Part shown: positions 1 to 10,201 of the stretch, piece by piece
Position numbering within the stretch: position 1 is the stretch's first letter
Layout: the number at the start of each line of letters is the position of its first letter
Assembly (NCBI RefSeq): GCF_020921035.1
Contig: NC_063156.1
Location: forward strand, 6,138,001-6,202,000
Direction: 5' to 3'
Length of the DNA stretch: 64,000 nucleotides
Source of the DNA: Rhodamnia argentea
Taxonomy: Eukaryota; Streptophyta; Magnoliopsida; Myrtales; Myrtaceae
The notes under the pieces: model-generated
The model's input: only the letters and a program-made list of their open reading frames with translations
What the model was told of the DNA's origin: nothing
Databases searched by the model: none
Translations under genes and position numbers: made by a program

Positions 1-453
1 ATAGAGATTTTTCATTTTCAGCAAGCAAATTAGATTTTAGCATAAACAAGCTTAAAGACTTACACATGCCAACCACAAAATTTACTATGACGTCCTTCAA
101 GGAAGTTTATATTCAAGAATGACATGAAATCTCATAAACAAATCAAAAGGCTGAAATGTATCAAACTGATACCAGCTAGAAACAAAAAATTTCACATTAG
201 ACAATATCCTATCTATACAAATCATCAAACAAAAGGAGCAAGACCATATCCATGGACAAATTTGGTCAACCTATTGGGAACTTGGGTGGTCAATTCATTT
301 CCTCCTCTTCTTCTTTTTTTCCCTTTTTTTGGGTCATCAGCTCTAATGACTGGAATACAATTATGAGAGGTCAACTATCAAAAAGACACATTATTTTAAA
401 GGCATGCAAAGCTCATGAGTACTCCAATCAACTTTGGAAAGAAGGGAAAGTAC

Positions 454-3271
454 CTCTTCAAAGACCTTAGCGTAGAGTGACAAAGCAACTGGAGCATTGT
501 AGATACCAGCACATCCACAAGCACACTCCTTCCGTCGCCTCTCATGAGGAGCACTATCAGTTCCAAGGAAGAATCTTTTACTGCCACTAGTCACAGCTGC
601 CACAATAGCCTGTCCTAGATGGCATCAAGCATGACCAAGTGAATCTCAAGAAAAAAAGTTTTCTACAAGTAAAAGTTTGCAAAATTAATAAGCTTTAAGC
701 ACACTGCTCTGAAGAACCTCATGTCCATATCAATCAGAATAACTACTCATGACTCCGGGAATTTTGAGCAAGATGTATAATTGATGCAAATTCAGGAAGG
801 GAAGATGGCTCAGCAATTAATATACTTCAATAGGCCTATCGGACTTTAAATTTTAAACCAGTATGAGCCCAAAGGTCAAGGCTACTTAAGATTGCTAAGC
901 AAGACCAAAAGGTAAGAGATCGGTGAAGTCATATAGTAGCAGCAACAGCATACAAAATATTCACTTACTGTGGGTCTCTCTTTTTAGTACAGGAAGGCAG
1001 TAATTGTGTGGCTGCAATCCTCCTTGGAATATAGAGTTCCTATTCAAGAGAAGATGCTGTGGAGTAACTGTAGCCGCTATAAATCCTGAAAAATTATACA
1101 GATTCAGATTTCACTCTCTCGCACACATACATATATACGAACCTACATATGTACGTGTGTGTATATATACATACCCACACATGTATGTGTGTGTGTGTGT
1201 GTACGTACCCACATACATACCCACATACATATGTGTGTGTGTGTACATATTTTGTCAGGAGAGGGCAGGGGGTAAAGTAAAAAGACGTAAACTGCCATAA
1301 ATTGGCATTGCACCTTCTTTGCTAGACTCAACAAAACTAACAGCATCAGATGTAGTGATGTGCTCCATCACAATCTTCAGCTGTGGAAGTTTGTGGATTA
1401 AAGGCTGTAAAACAGTGTCAATAAAGACCTTTTCTCGATCAAATATATCCACAGCAGCATCTGTAACCTCCCCATGGACCTGCAAGTAGCATCCAAAGCA
1501 TTTCTAAGCGAGAATGTCGACTTGTCTACTCAAACTAACACCAAAATGAAAGGTGCAAAATGGCAAATTGCATGATGACTTCCTACAAACGACGATAGGA
1601 AAGTTGCCCATTAATCTAACAATGCCTGCAGCATTTTCATCCAAGAAGCAGCATAAACCTTAACAAAGATAGGAACCTTTGGATACATATGACCAATACA
1701 TAAAAACCACCAAACCAATTAAGATTATGTCCGATTTCCCCTAACCTCACATGAGTTCTCGCCATTCCTCTCTTCCAAGGGCATGGTAAAATGTTCAGTT
1801 CTCTTAAAGTTTAATTATTCTCAATTTAATTTGGAGAAGGCATACCACACTACAACCCATTCTGCAAGTGTAACAAGCCAGAAATCTTGATCAGAAAGTC
1901 ATGACAAGATAGCCAACAGCAATTGATTTTGAATAATTTAGTTACCAGCAAAGGCATGTCTTGCTTGACCATTTCCTCAAGGACAGGAAGGCATTTTCCT
2001 AAAAGATCGGTAACACCATCCTGAGAATTTGTAGTAGCGCCAGCTGGGTACAGCTTTACTGCAAACACGGCACCACTCTGTCCTGCTTATGCAATTGGAA
2101 TCATCATTGCCTATGGACTAAAACTAAAGAATAATAAATTTAACTCTGAAAAAAAGAAACGAGAGAGGAGGCAAATGGCTCTTTTTTATCTTCTGTTAAA
2201 TTATATTCAGAGAATGTCAATGAAACTGCTGGCACAGAGATATTGCAGAAAAAAATCAATGGAAAAACCTCAATCATGAAAAAGACGGAAGAGAAAAAGA
2301 AAGGAGCTATCAAAAGGACATAACTGTCAGAAAGAATTATTTATCCTGAGCAAACCAAATACTTAATTCCATTAAGTTGCCAACCAAGACAAGCTCAAAA
2401 ATTAACAAAAATAAACTTTCACAAGTGCACTTTTTTTTTTGGTCGAATCACAAGTGCAGTTACTGTATTGCATTTAAGAAATCTATCAGCCTCTGCCTAA
2501 TTTGCCCTTTTATTATCTTACTAATTAAAAGCCGGCAAATAGATTCATCAAAATCTTACAAATTAGCATTATGAAAGCAAAATTTCAGAAAGCATATTTA
2601 AAAAATAAGAACATTTTAAATCACTTGACCTTGCTCAATGTGAATTATATAATCCAGTATCATGAGAAACTCAAAAAATAAAGACCAAACAGAATTACAT
2701 TTACAATGGTCATGAGCATGACAGCCTCAATAAACTTCAAACCTCTTAGATAGTAGGGCAGAGAAAACTTCAAGTCAAATGGTGTACACATATAGCTCAA
2801 TTAGAATCGAGGAACTGCTCCGAATCTGGATGCAATGTAAGACTTACGGGCTAGTTTGATCTCATCGGGTTTTGTTGAATCCGTCAAGTAAAGTGTCATA
2901 AGAGGAGTAAAGTTGCTGTTGGCTGGCAGTGCTCTCATAATGGATTCCCTATAGGCCACTGCAGCAGATGTGGTAGTGACAGGAGGCTTCAAATTTGGCA
3001 TCACTATAGCCCTTCCAAAATGATTCGCACTGGAGACGAGGAAAATACCAGACACAAGAAGGAGACATCAGGCAACTAGCTCAACAGATCCGGGGACACC
3101 TCCCATTGTGCAATACTTTTATTGTCTGAGAACATATGCATACGAGTTATGCTAATCAACCAAAGAAATATAGCTAAAAATAGACGACCTGTGAGGGAGA
3201 ACGGCTTCAAGAAGACTCCCATCACGAAGGTGAAGATGCCAATCATCAGGTTGTGTGAGCGTCAACTCCAT
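454..3271 (-). CDS. PYR4: Dihydroorotase (pyrimidine biosynthesis), 3' end outside window
   Basis: Third enzyme activity of de novo pyrimidine synthesis: cyclises carbamoyl-aspartate to dihydroorotate, in plants usually in plastid or mitochondrion. Six coding exons on the minus strand, in gene order: 3271-3189, 3029-2848, 2082-1946, 1479-1314, 1076-969, 614-454, all with GT-AG borders and matching phase (279 codons). Visible family motifs: [12 protein letters not shown] with the metal-binding HxH near the start, [26 protein letters not shown] (lysine expected to be carboxylated), [35 protein letters not shown], and [12 protein letters not shown] (metal-binding Asp). The exon at 454 ends in a donor (GAG then GTACTT), so about 65 C-terminal residues lie left of position 1. 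ATG 3271 starts the conserved domain. The frame stays open to an AG acceptor near 3322 (VLKFNSAKIEGHNLSK..), so an upstream exon may add a transit peptide; I could not find it. Function very sure, first exon unsure. Confidence 0.93.
1143..1250. repeat. TG/CA microsatellite in a dihydroorotase intron
   Basis: Interrupted (TG)n/(CA)n/(TACA)n tract in the intron between the exons at 969-1076 and 1314-1479. Short ORFs here on both strands are products of the repeat and are not genes. Confidence 0.9.
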
Positions 3272-3973
3272 CTTGGAACCTTTTGATTTCGACAGATTAT
3301 GCCCTTCAATCTTAGCCGAATTGAACTTCAGCACCTATGATGCATGTGATATCTTCATAAATTCAGGACAGCCTTACAAGAAATAAATGTATTTTGGTGG
3401 AAAGATAGGTCTGCAAGGAAGATTGAAATAGTAAAATTAGCATTGAGGTTCAAAATGAACAAGAATTTAAGTTTGAAGTCAATTATAACGCCATGAAATG
3501 CTTATAAGTTACAGTAAAAGAAAAAATTCTAATGCTATAAAATTCAGAAATCCGATAAATGACTTCTAAAGCATGTACTCAATACTTCTCGCATAACACT
3601 TTACTGATCCAGTTTATCATTCTAGCATGTAGCCATTTACACATATAGCTTCCATCATTAAGAAGCTATCGCCAACCAAATATCATCAAGTAGCTTCAAA
3701 AGTAAAAATCCATCCATTCATAACAAAAGCAATAAAGAAATTTCAAGCTAATCAACTGTAGTCAGGCAATAGTGCGTGGAAGCACACACATTCAACTTCA
3801 TTTGGCTCAACGAGATACTCAAATTTAGTATCAAAGCAAAGTTAAACAGCATTTGAACCTAATGTCAAGGTAAAGGCGAAGAACCCGTCATGTGAACAAT
3901 TCAATAAGTACCAATGACAATTCTGAACTTTGGACTCTGGATTCAACAAATGGAAAATAAGCATATTAAAATT

Positions 3974-4285
3974 TGGGGATAATGTCGCCAGTTATCCCGA
4001 TTATCCCCGTACTACGGCTCTGTATTCAAAATCGTCACTCTACTTTTTGTTTCTATAAAATGGTCCTTCTACTTTTTAAAATGGTATTGTTCGTCCCTAG
4101 AGCATTCCGGGTAAGGTCACAAAAGAAGTACCTCTTACGAACAATTTAATGGAAGGACTATTGATCAACCATTTTTCAAATTACAGGACAATTTTAAAAA
4201 GCAAAAAAAAAAGTAGAAGGACGATTTTGAATTTTGAGCAAAAGTACGGGGGATTAATGCCGTCAAGAGAGAATTGACAACTTAG
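3974..4285. repeat. Imperfect inverted-repeat element (MITE-like)
   Basis: The left part (about 4015-4085) reads 'caaaatcgtcactctactttttg..aaaatggtccttctac'. The right part (about 4140-4250) carries its reverse complement, 'gtagaaggacgattttgaattttg'. The two arms surround a short unpaired centre. There is no coding potential. I could not fix terminal repeats or a target-site duplication, so the edges are approximate. Confidence 0.55.
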
Positions 4286-5110
4286 AATAAATCATTTTGT
4301 ATCCCCTGAAGTACATCCCTAACAACAATCAACGTACTTTGCATAAAAACCACACAAAGAACGAAGTATGTTCTACAGGGGAAGAGTTGTGCCTACATCG
4401 CATGGTAGGACCAGCGTCTTTATCATCCCAACTAGGGGTGTCAACGAGACCCGGCCCGAGCCGGCCCAAAACTATACAGTACCAAGCTCGGCCCGGCCCG
4501 AGCCAGCCCGAGCTCGAATTACATATGACCCAACTCTTCAATCCGGTTGGGACGGGTTGGCTTCCCTTTTTTTTTTAATTAAGAATTTGGAATCAAGATC
4601 CCCATAGTGTTAAAAAAAAAATTCTTCAACAGCAGATTTTGAGCTCATCATTCCAAGGAAAAGCATGTGCAAATTGCACGTCCACTGTTCACCTGCACGC
4701 ACATGTCGTAATTAACGCAATGAATGAGCTCCATTTCAAATTGTTCGCCAAGAAAAACACCCCTGTTGGCTTGTTGCCTCAAATTGGATTAGAGATCATG
4801 ATTTTGTACACACGCTTCTCCAACCGAAGCTCGCACAAAGTTCTAAAGTACATTTACAATGAAATAAGACAAACAAAGAAAGAACTCACTTTCTTGAATT
4901 CTAACTGCTAATCAACATCGATTTCAAATGAAATTCAAAATTTTCAAAATATACTAACACTCCTGACACGCAAACATATATATTTTGTTTGTCAACAAAT
5001 AGACCATCGTCACAAATAGAGAAATCTCGAGACATCGATAGTCCTATATTTAACATTGTCACATCCTGTACAAAGTAAATGGGACAACATAAAAGTCCAT
5101 CAAGAATCAT

Positions 5111-5340
5111 ACCCTCTTCCTCCTTCTTCTTCTTGAGTTTGCTTCCTCAATCGAGCTTGAAGCGGTGAAACTTTCCTTGCAGGTTTTGGAAAATTCCACT
5201 TCACGAGCTCAGATTACAGCTGGATTCTCCAAATTAACAGAGCCAAGGGAAAGAAGGAGAGATCGTTTTGAGCGATTCTTTCCGAGAGAAGGTAAAAAGC
5301 CCTTTGAAAATTGAAAAGAGAAAAGAGTGTGATGCGGGAT
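5111..5340 (-). other. Possible untranslated leader exon (dihydroorotase or captured)
   Basis: Read on the minus strand this is a purine-rich stretch (AGAAGAAGAAGGAGGAAGAG) ending in a usable donor, GAGG then GTATGATTC, at about 5112. It has no long ORF. It could be the first, untranslated exon of dihydroorotase joined to the acceptor near 3322. However, it lies inside the hAT-like element, so it may equally be captured or remnant sequence. Confidence 0.3.
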
Positions 5341-5369
5341 TGCGATGAAGAAGGAGAAGGGCACGTACC

Positions 5370-5560
5370 CTTGGACGCTGCGGAGAGCCTGGTTGAATCG
5401 GGAATCGGGACTGTTGGTCTTCTCTTCCCGGAGGTGGTAGTTGCCGTTGGTGCTGTTGCGGAGGCGAGAGCCTGGAGGGGTCGTGGAAGGGGAGCGTGGC
5501 TGCGGCGGAACAGGGAAGAGACGAAGTCCCGGACTCGAGCTAAATTTCTTCCTTTTACTT
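5370..5560 (-). pseudogene. Orphan coding-like exon without a start codon
   Basis: On the minus strand an open frame reads ..PPQPRSPSTTPPGSRLR, then NYHLREEKTNSPDSRFNQAL and RSVQG, and ends in a good donor (CAAGG then GTACGT) at about 5370. Composition and codon use look like a real plant first exon (Ser/Pro-rich start, then RFNQAL.SVQG). The RFNQ-L--VQG pattern reminds me of the N-terminus of plant TBC-type Rab-GAP proteins, but this is from memory and weak. No ATG opens the frame, and no following exon of such a protein appears down to position 1. It sits inside the hAT-like element, so a captured gene fragment is the best reading. Confidence 0.4.
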
Positions 5561-5859
5561 TTGGGCCGATTCGGGCCGAGCCTTGCTCGGAACAGTATCG
5601 AGGCTCTTCAAAAGTTAACTACAGATCTCGTTGCCTGATCAAATTAATCATAAAATCTGCGCACTTAGCCATCAAAAGCCCGAAAACACCACCGTCCTTT
5701 CCACAAACCAGACTCTTCGCAGACCAAAGGAACTAAACTGATGCGTCGTTCCAAAGTAAGTGATGCGAGAATCGATGAAGAGAGAAAAGCATTACATATC
5801 GTGCAGTTCACATCAAAATCATAAATTTCTAACTGGCCCTTGAAATTTCGAGTGCAATG

Positions 5860-6060
5860 AACAGAATTACCAGAATCACTCCTCATCCCACGATTCGCGA
5901 TCTCGGAAGCACGTTCCGCGTCCCACACCGAGGGTCGCCAGCCATCTGGGCAGCCGGATGCGTCGCTCCGTCGCCGAAAGAAGACGACGAGGAAGGAGAA
6001 GGCGATCGAAGAGATGGAAGAAACTGAACCGAAACCCTAGAGCTCAAGGAAGAGGAAGAG
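5860..6060 (-). other. Gene-leader-like segment with a 20-codon ORF
   Basis: The minus strand starts with CTCTAGGGTTTCGGTTCAG, a sequence type very common in plant 5' leaders. It then gives an ATG at 5940 opening MAGDPRCGTRNVLPRSRIVG and a stop (TGA), followed by a possible donor (TCTG then GTAATT). It resembles the 5' end of a transcribed gene whose body is absent. It lies inside the hAT-like element near its right end. Confidence 0.3.
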
Positions 6061-6244
6061 GACGACTCCCTCTCGGGTGTCTTGCGCGCTCTGCTTTCGT
6101 TTTAAGGCTAAAACGCTGTTCAAGGAATGACGATATTTATCTGATTCGTCGATTAGATGAAGGCGAATTATTGTCTTGAAAATATACCTAACTTTTAGGC
6201 CGGACCGAGCCGGCTCGGATTTTCTTGACGCCCCTAATTCCAAC

Positions 6245-7710
6245 GCCGCCGAACTAAAGGCCCTTCAAAAGTTCGAGACCTTAGGAAAGTTCCAGTCGAA
6301 ACTCCTAGAAACAAGAAATAGTGTGCAAACTAGACTGCTGCATTGAAAGCAAACTTGAATCTAACAGAACAGGACAAACCCACGGCAAAGGCTATACTCA
6401 CTTTGGCAGAACCCACGTTCACAACCTTTCTCAGCGGAATATTTTCAAGCATCTAGCGGGCAAAGGCACAAGTGCACGCGCCGTCGCACACCAAGTGAGC
6501 AAAGACGGCCAGTGGCGCAACCAACAGCATCATAGCGCAACTTATCATGCCATTTTCCCACTCGTCACAAGCCCCCGCAAGAAACAGCAAGAAGAAAAAA
6601 GAAAGAAAAATAAAAAACAAGGCAGTGAATGATACGAGCCCTTTGAGCTCAGGGACAATGCTTTTATCTCTGGACATGTCCGCATTGCTTGGATTCGGCT
6701 GGAGAGACGAAACACTGGGGAGCGTTGATAAGCTTTGCAAAACCTTCTGTCATTCCTTGTGCTCTGTTTTGTTAGTTAAAAAAGTGAACTTTTACCAATG
6801 AATAAACATGCTGCACTAGTTTTAAATTTGAACTTGTTTGCCACCTATTTTTGTAATTATTCGAAAAGAATTTTATCTACGATTTCACATATATTTCGGT
6901 AACAAAGTAACAATAAAAGCTTGATTTGTTTTTCAGATTCTGGCGGGTACAACCCTGCTTTTGTTCCAATATTCACTGGACAGGGAATTCATTGTTGTAA
7001 TAACAACGGAAGAAGATCGAAACTCATTGTTATCGCTTAGAAACTCTAGGTCTTTTAAGAGTCTTATGTTGCGTTTCGTCATCCGGAGTTCCAGTAGTGA
7101 TAGAACTGGATAAGATAGCATATAAAAATCGTGGATTTTGCTATATCCCTTGTTTGGTGAATCGCAATAATAAAGTCGAATATTTTCACATGATGCTATC
7201 ATATCCAATATTTGGTATGAACTCATATCGGTTTAAATGAACCTAAAAATTGTATAAACGAAGATAGTAAGAATATTTCACGACACTCTTGCCTACTTGA
7301 TTTTTATTTGCTTACTTTTTTTTTATATCTTTTCTCTTTTTTTATTTCTTTTCTTTTTAATTTCTTTTTACCCCTTATATCATTCTCTAGTAAATTTCAT
7401 TAGCATGGTAAACTATACTAATATACTGTTGATCGTGGCTTTGAGACTGAGTAGCTGTAACTATTTCTTCCAGTTCATTGATTGTCTTCATTGCTGGTTC
7501 TGGTGTCGCTAAAGGTTTGCCTGCTCTTGCTTGCTAGGGTTTCGCACACTCACAGCATCAGTTTTCTGTCGTAGAGCTGCTTCTCAATTTGACTAACATC
7601 TGGTGAACTAACTAACTTCCGTTTGAATTACAGTACTACTTTACCTAAGAAAAGAAAGTTGGCTGAGGAAGGAAAAATTCTACTTTCTAATGATGTAGAA
7701 CTAGAAAATA
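6245..7710. other. No recognised gene
   Basis: AT-rich interval. The minus-strand ORF at 6453-6740 (95 codons) has a start codon, one strongly hydrophobic stretch (LVSFTALFFIFLSFFFLLFL) and scattered cysteines. It has no homologue I recognise, and the T-rich coding strand alone could explain the hydrophobic run. Other ORFs here are short and low-complexity. Confidence 0.4.
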
Positions 7711-8285
7711 TAGGGAAAAATATCAACAAAAAAAAAAAAAAGTTGCAGACCTATTGCATTGTTAACAATTCAGTCAATCCGACCAATTTTGGCCAGAAAT
7801 TGGTGACATGGACACCGGCCGTCCTAACATGGCACAACTAGTGCTGGCGAAAATAAATGTTACAAATTTTAATATTTTTTTCTGAATTTTTTAATCATCT
7901 TAGTATTTTTTTTTTCTTTGCTTTTTTTTCCCAATGCCGGCCGACCCTCGCTCGGCTAGGGCGTTGCCGCCTCTTCGGCCACGACGCCCTCACCAGCAAA
8001 AGTTGGGAAAAAAATAGAAACAAAAGAGAAGAAAAAAAGAAAAAAAAAAGTAATAAAAATTTCAGAAAATTAAAAAAAAAAAAAAAAGCATCCACATTAG
8101 CACCGCTCCAGCCATACCATGTAGGAATGTCGACGTCTATGTCAATGGCTCTCGGACAAAATTGACCAGATTGATTTATTAGTACAAATGCAAAAGAATG
8201 GTTTATGACTAGATTGGTCAAATTGAAAGAATTACGACTGAACTGCCAAGACAATAAATTTATGACTTTTTTGATAGTTAATGCG
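7711..8285. repeat. MULE-like MITE copy with AT-rich arms
   Basis: The left end GGGAAAAATATCAAC, followed by AGACCTATTGCATTGTTAAC and AATTCAGTC, matches the terminal consensus of the MITEs at 12466 and 36773 (GGGAAAATTACCAAAAAAGT, CCTAAACCTATTG). The right end (AAATTTATGACTTTTTTGAT) is the inverted counterpart. The centre is GC-rich (CCGGCCGACCCTCGCTCGGC) flanked by long A and T runs, as in the copy at 36773. No clear target duplication was seen. The ORFs across it (7857-8165 and 7895-8416) are repeat-derived. Confidence 0.55.
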
Positions 8286-9035
8286 TAGAGATCGAAAAAC
8301 CACCAATCACGAGAACACTCTGCTGGATCGACACCGACAATGAGAGACGAATGCCAGGGAATCGAATGGGATTCCTTACACGAACCCTGCATGCTATGAA
8401 ACTTGTCTATTTTCAAACGTACGGGAATGTCCTCCTAGGAATAGCGTTAAAAGCCTCAATTTTCGGCTTGTGCCCGAGTCACGAGCGCTTGTCCTTGTGC
8501 TAAGGTTTTGCTTGCGCCATTAGAGCGAGGATGTCGAGGATGTCCTTAGTGTATGTCTCGCTCCGCTTTTACCAATTCCCACGACGAAACTTCACGTGAA
8601 ACCAAACCCTGGATCAGCCTTTTAATTAGCAGCGTAATCCAGCGATCGATCTAGTTATTCTCGGCAACATAATTTAGATGAAGAGGCCGGAAATTTTTAT
8701 GTTCGTCATTCTTCGACGTGAGGGGGAAAAAAAATTCAACGTAAGAGAAAAATTTACTGAAATTCCTGAAGTTGGGCCGGTTAATTTCGAGTATGCTAAT
8801 AATGACCATCTGTATTGCAATCTAGCCCCTTTAAACACTAGTATTTACTATTTAGACGCGCTCATGCAAATGAATTTCCCAGCTAACGTTCATCTTATGA
8901 TCAAACCGAGGTCATTTATTAGTCAAGAATGTGATATAACAACGTTCATAAAAACGAAAATCCTCAGACTTTGGACCCCTAATTTCTAGCTAAACAGCCC
9001 AAAGAATAAATTAAACCAAGCCAAATCCAATTTAA
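8286..9035. other. Downstream of the phytocyanin gene, no recognised gene
   Basis: An ORF of 103 codons at 8678-8989 (plus) has no recognised domain. It overlaps the likely 3' flank of the gene that ends at 9036 on the other strand. I do not call it a gene. Confidence 0.4.
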
Positions 9036-9765
9036 TTAGCCACCAATGAGCAAACTAACTCCAAGAGCGATCACAAGACCCACGCCACCCGCCCAAGGAA
9101 ACCCCACTTTCGAAGACGAGGAACGTGACGGGGCTGGCGCAGGAGCCTCCGCATCCGACGGGCTTGGACCAGCCGGCTGCGGCGGCACTCCCGCCGGTGT
9201 ATCCGATCCAGGTGGCGGCGAAGCTGGAGGTTGGGCCACGGGTGGCACCGGCGATGGAGTTGAGGGGCTGCCATGAGCCTTTGGCCGGATGGCCAGAACC
9301 ACGACGATGAGCTTCTGGCCTGCATTGCACCTGTCCGCAATGCCGCTGATGAAGAAGAAGGGGCCAGAGCGGTCAAACTTGAACCTGGAGCCGCCGTCGG
9401 TGAGGGAGACAAGAGGTTTGTTGGTGTCGCACGAATTGTAGTCGTCCTTCGTCACCACCAGGACCGAGTCCTTCCCTTTCTCGTACTTGAAAACTACCGA
9501 AAAAAACACAAGACGGACAAAACATCATCAAGTCAAGAAAACATACGACATTGCATATTAGCCCTTCATAGAGAGAGAGAGAGATATTACAGAGGGTGTC
9601 GTTGACTTGGAACCGATTTCTCCCCGCCCATTGATTGTAGCCCTCGGAAGGATTTTGGACCCAGCCATCTTTGCCGCCCACATAGAAGTCGTAGGCTTCG
9701 GAACAAGCTGCGAACTGCAATGCCACGGCCACGAACAACCACGCGACGAATCTCGTGGACTCCAT
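9036..9765 (-). CDS. Early nodulin-like protein (phytocyanin-type chimeric arabinogalactan protein)
   Basis: Plasma-membrane or cell-wall GPI-anchored phytocyanin of the ENODL class; the closest Arabidopsis type from memory is ENODL1/ENODL2. Two exons, 9765-9591 and 9493-9036 (intron GT..AG, phase 1), give 210 residues. The order is: signal peptide 1-24 (WLFVAVALQFAACSEA), plastocyanin-like domain 25 to about 130 (YDFYVGGKDGWVQNPSEGYN, FQVNDTLFFKYEKGKDSVLV, YNSCDTNKPL, SGPFFFISGIADRCNAGQKL), a Pro/Ser/Ala region with SPSTPSPVPP and APAPAPS (typical hydroxyproline and arabinogalactan sites), then a hydrophobic tail (GGVGLVIALGVSLLIGG) expected to be exchanged for a GPI anchor. The blue-copper His ligands are absent, as is usual for ENODLs, so it should not bind copper. 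The paired cysteines are kept. A role in signalling or wall assembly is inferred from the family. Confidence 0.93.
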
Positions 9766-9790
9766 TAGAGACTGGTAATCAAAGCTATAG

Positions 9791-9793
<3 letters not shown>

Positions 9794-9832
<39 letters not shown>
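9794..9832. repeat. (GA)n tract in the phytocyanin 5' leader
   Basis: Uninterrupted AG dinucleotides, read as (CT)n in the mRNA, between the TATA-like box and the ATG at 9765. CT tracts in plant 5' leaders are common and length-variable. Confidence 0.9.
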
Positions 9833-9834
<2 letters not shown>

Positions 9835-9875
9835 AAGTTGGTGAACGGTGAAGATTGGGCTTATGGAAGGAGATG

Positions 9876-9883
9876 TATATATA
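9876..9883 (-). promoter_or_regulatory. TATA box of the phytocyanin gene
   Basis: TATATATA on the minus strand, 111 bp upstream of the ATG. This would put the transcription start near 9850 and the CT tract inside the leader. Confidence 0.55.
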
Positions 9884-10063
9884 GAGAGAGCCGAGGGAGG
9901 ATTCACTTCAGAATTTTCATGAGGTTACCGTTGAGAGAGCAGGATGCATGCAGGGAAAAATTGCGCAGAAAATGCATTGAGACCTTTGCCCTGTACTGAC
10001 TAGTCTACTGTGACGTTATTAATTTACCAAATTTTGCATGCGTTATCGCCCCCTAATTATTTC

Positions 10064-10073
10064 GACACGTGTC
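10064..10073. promoter_or_regulatory. G-box / ABRE-like palindrome
   Basis: GACACGTGTC, a perfect 10-bp palindrome with an ACGTGTC core, about 190 bp upstream of the phytocyanin TATA box. bZIP and bHLH factors bind such sites. Function here is inferred. Confidence 0.45.
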
Positions 10074-10173
10074 GGGTCAAGACGGATTCAACGGCCATAC
10101 CACTAAAGTTCATTTTTCAAAAACAAAAGAAAAAACTGACGAAATCGTATTACTAGGGTTTTTATTAGCCTTG

Positions 10174-10201
10174 CTTCTCTCTCTCTCTCTCTCTCTCTCT
10201 T
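10174..10201. repeat. (TC)n microsatellite
   Basis: About 14 TC units in the upstream flank of the phytocyanin gene. The + strand ORF across it (10069-10299) is not supported as a gene. Confidence 0.85.

Larger units (their letters stand above)
4433..6236. mobile_element. hAT-like non-autonomous DNA transposon carrying exon-like sequence
   Basis: Termini are TAGGGGTGTCAA on the left and, reverse-complemented, TAGGGGCGTCAA on the right (11 of 12 identical), followed on both sides by GGCCCGAGCCGG-type subterminal sequence. The direct flanks are ATCCCAAC (4425-4432) and ATTCCAAC (6237-6244), 7 of 8 identical, which fits the 8-bp target duplication of hAT elements. No transposase ORF is visible. 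The interior holds a possible coding exon (5370-5560, minus), a gene-leader-like stretch (5860-6060, minus), and a second internal GGGCCGA..GGGCCGAGCC block at 5570-5597 that may be the end of a nested or composite copy. The element lies in the 5' flank of dihydroorotase. Boundaries rest on TIR plus TSD; superfamily assignment is inferred. Confidence 0.7.

Noticed and set aside
1004..1346. ORFs of 98 and 67 codons around the TG/CA tract
   Set aside because: They read the microsatellite and the antisense of a dihydroorotase exon.
5311..5736. 141-codon + strand ORF
   Set aside because: The opposite strand reads better as an exon (splice donor, plant-like composition); the + ORF is its shadow and has no recognised domain.
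6453..6740. Possible small membrane protein on the minus strand
   Set aside because: Hydrophobicity comes from a T-rich stretch, and there is no family resemblance, promoter or splice support.
7857..8416. ORFs of 102 and 173 codons
   Set aside because: They run through poly-A/poly-T and the GC core of a MITE; the products are F/K/R-rich.
9046..9605. Several + strand ORFs over the phytocyanin gene
   Set aside because: Antisense shadows of the Pro/Ala-rich GC-rich coding region.
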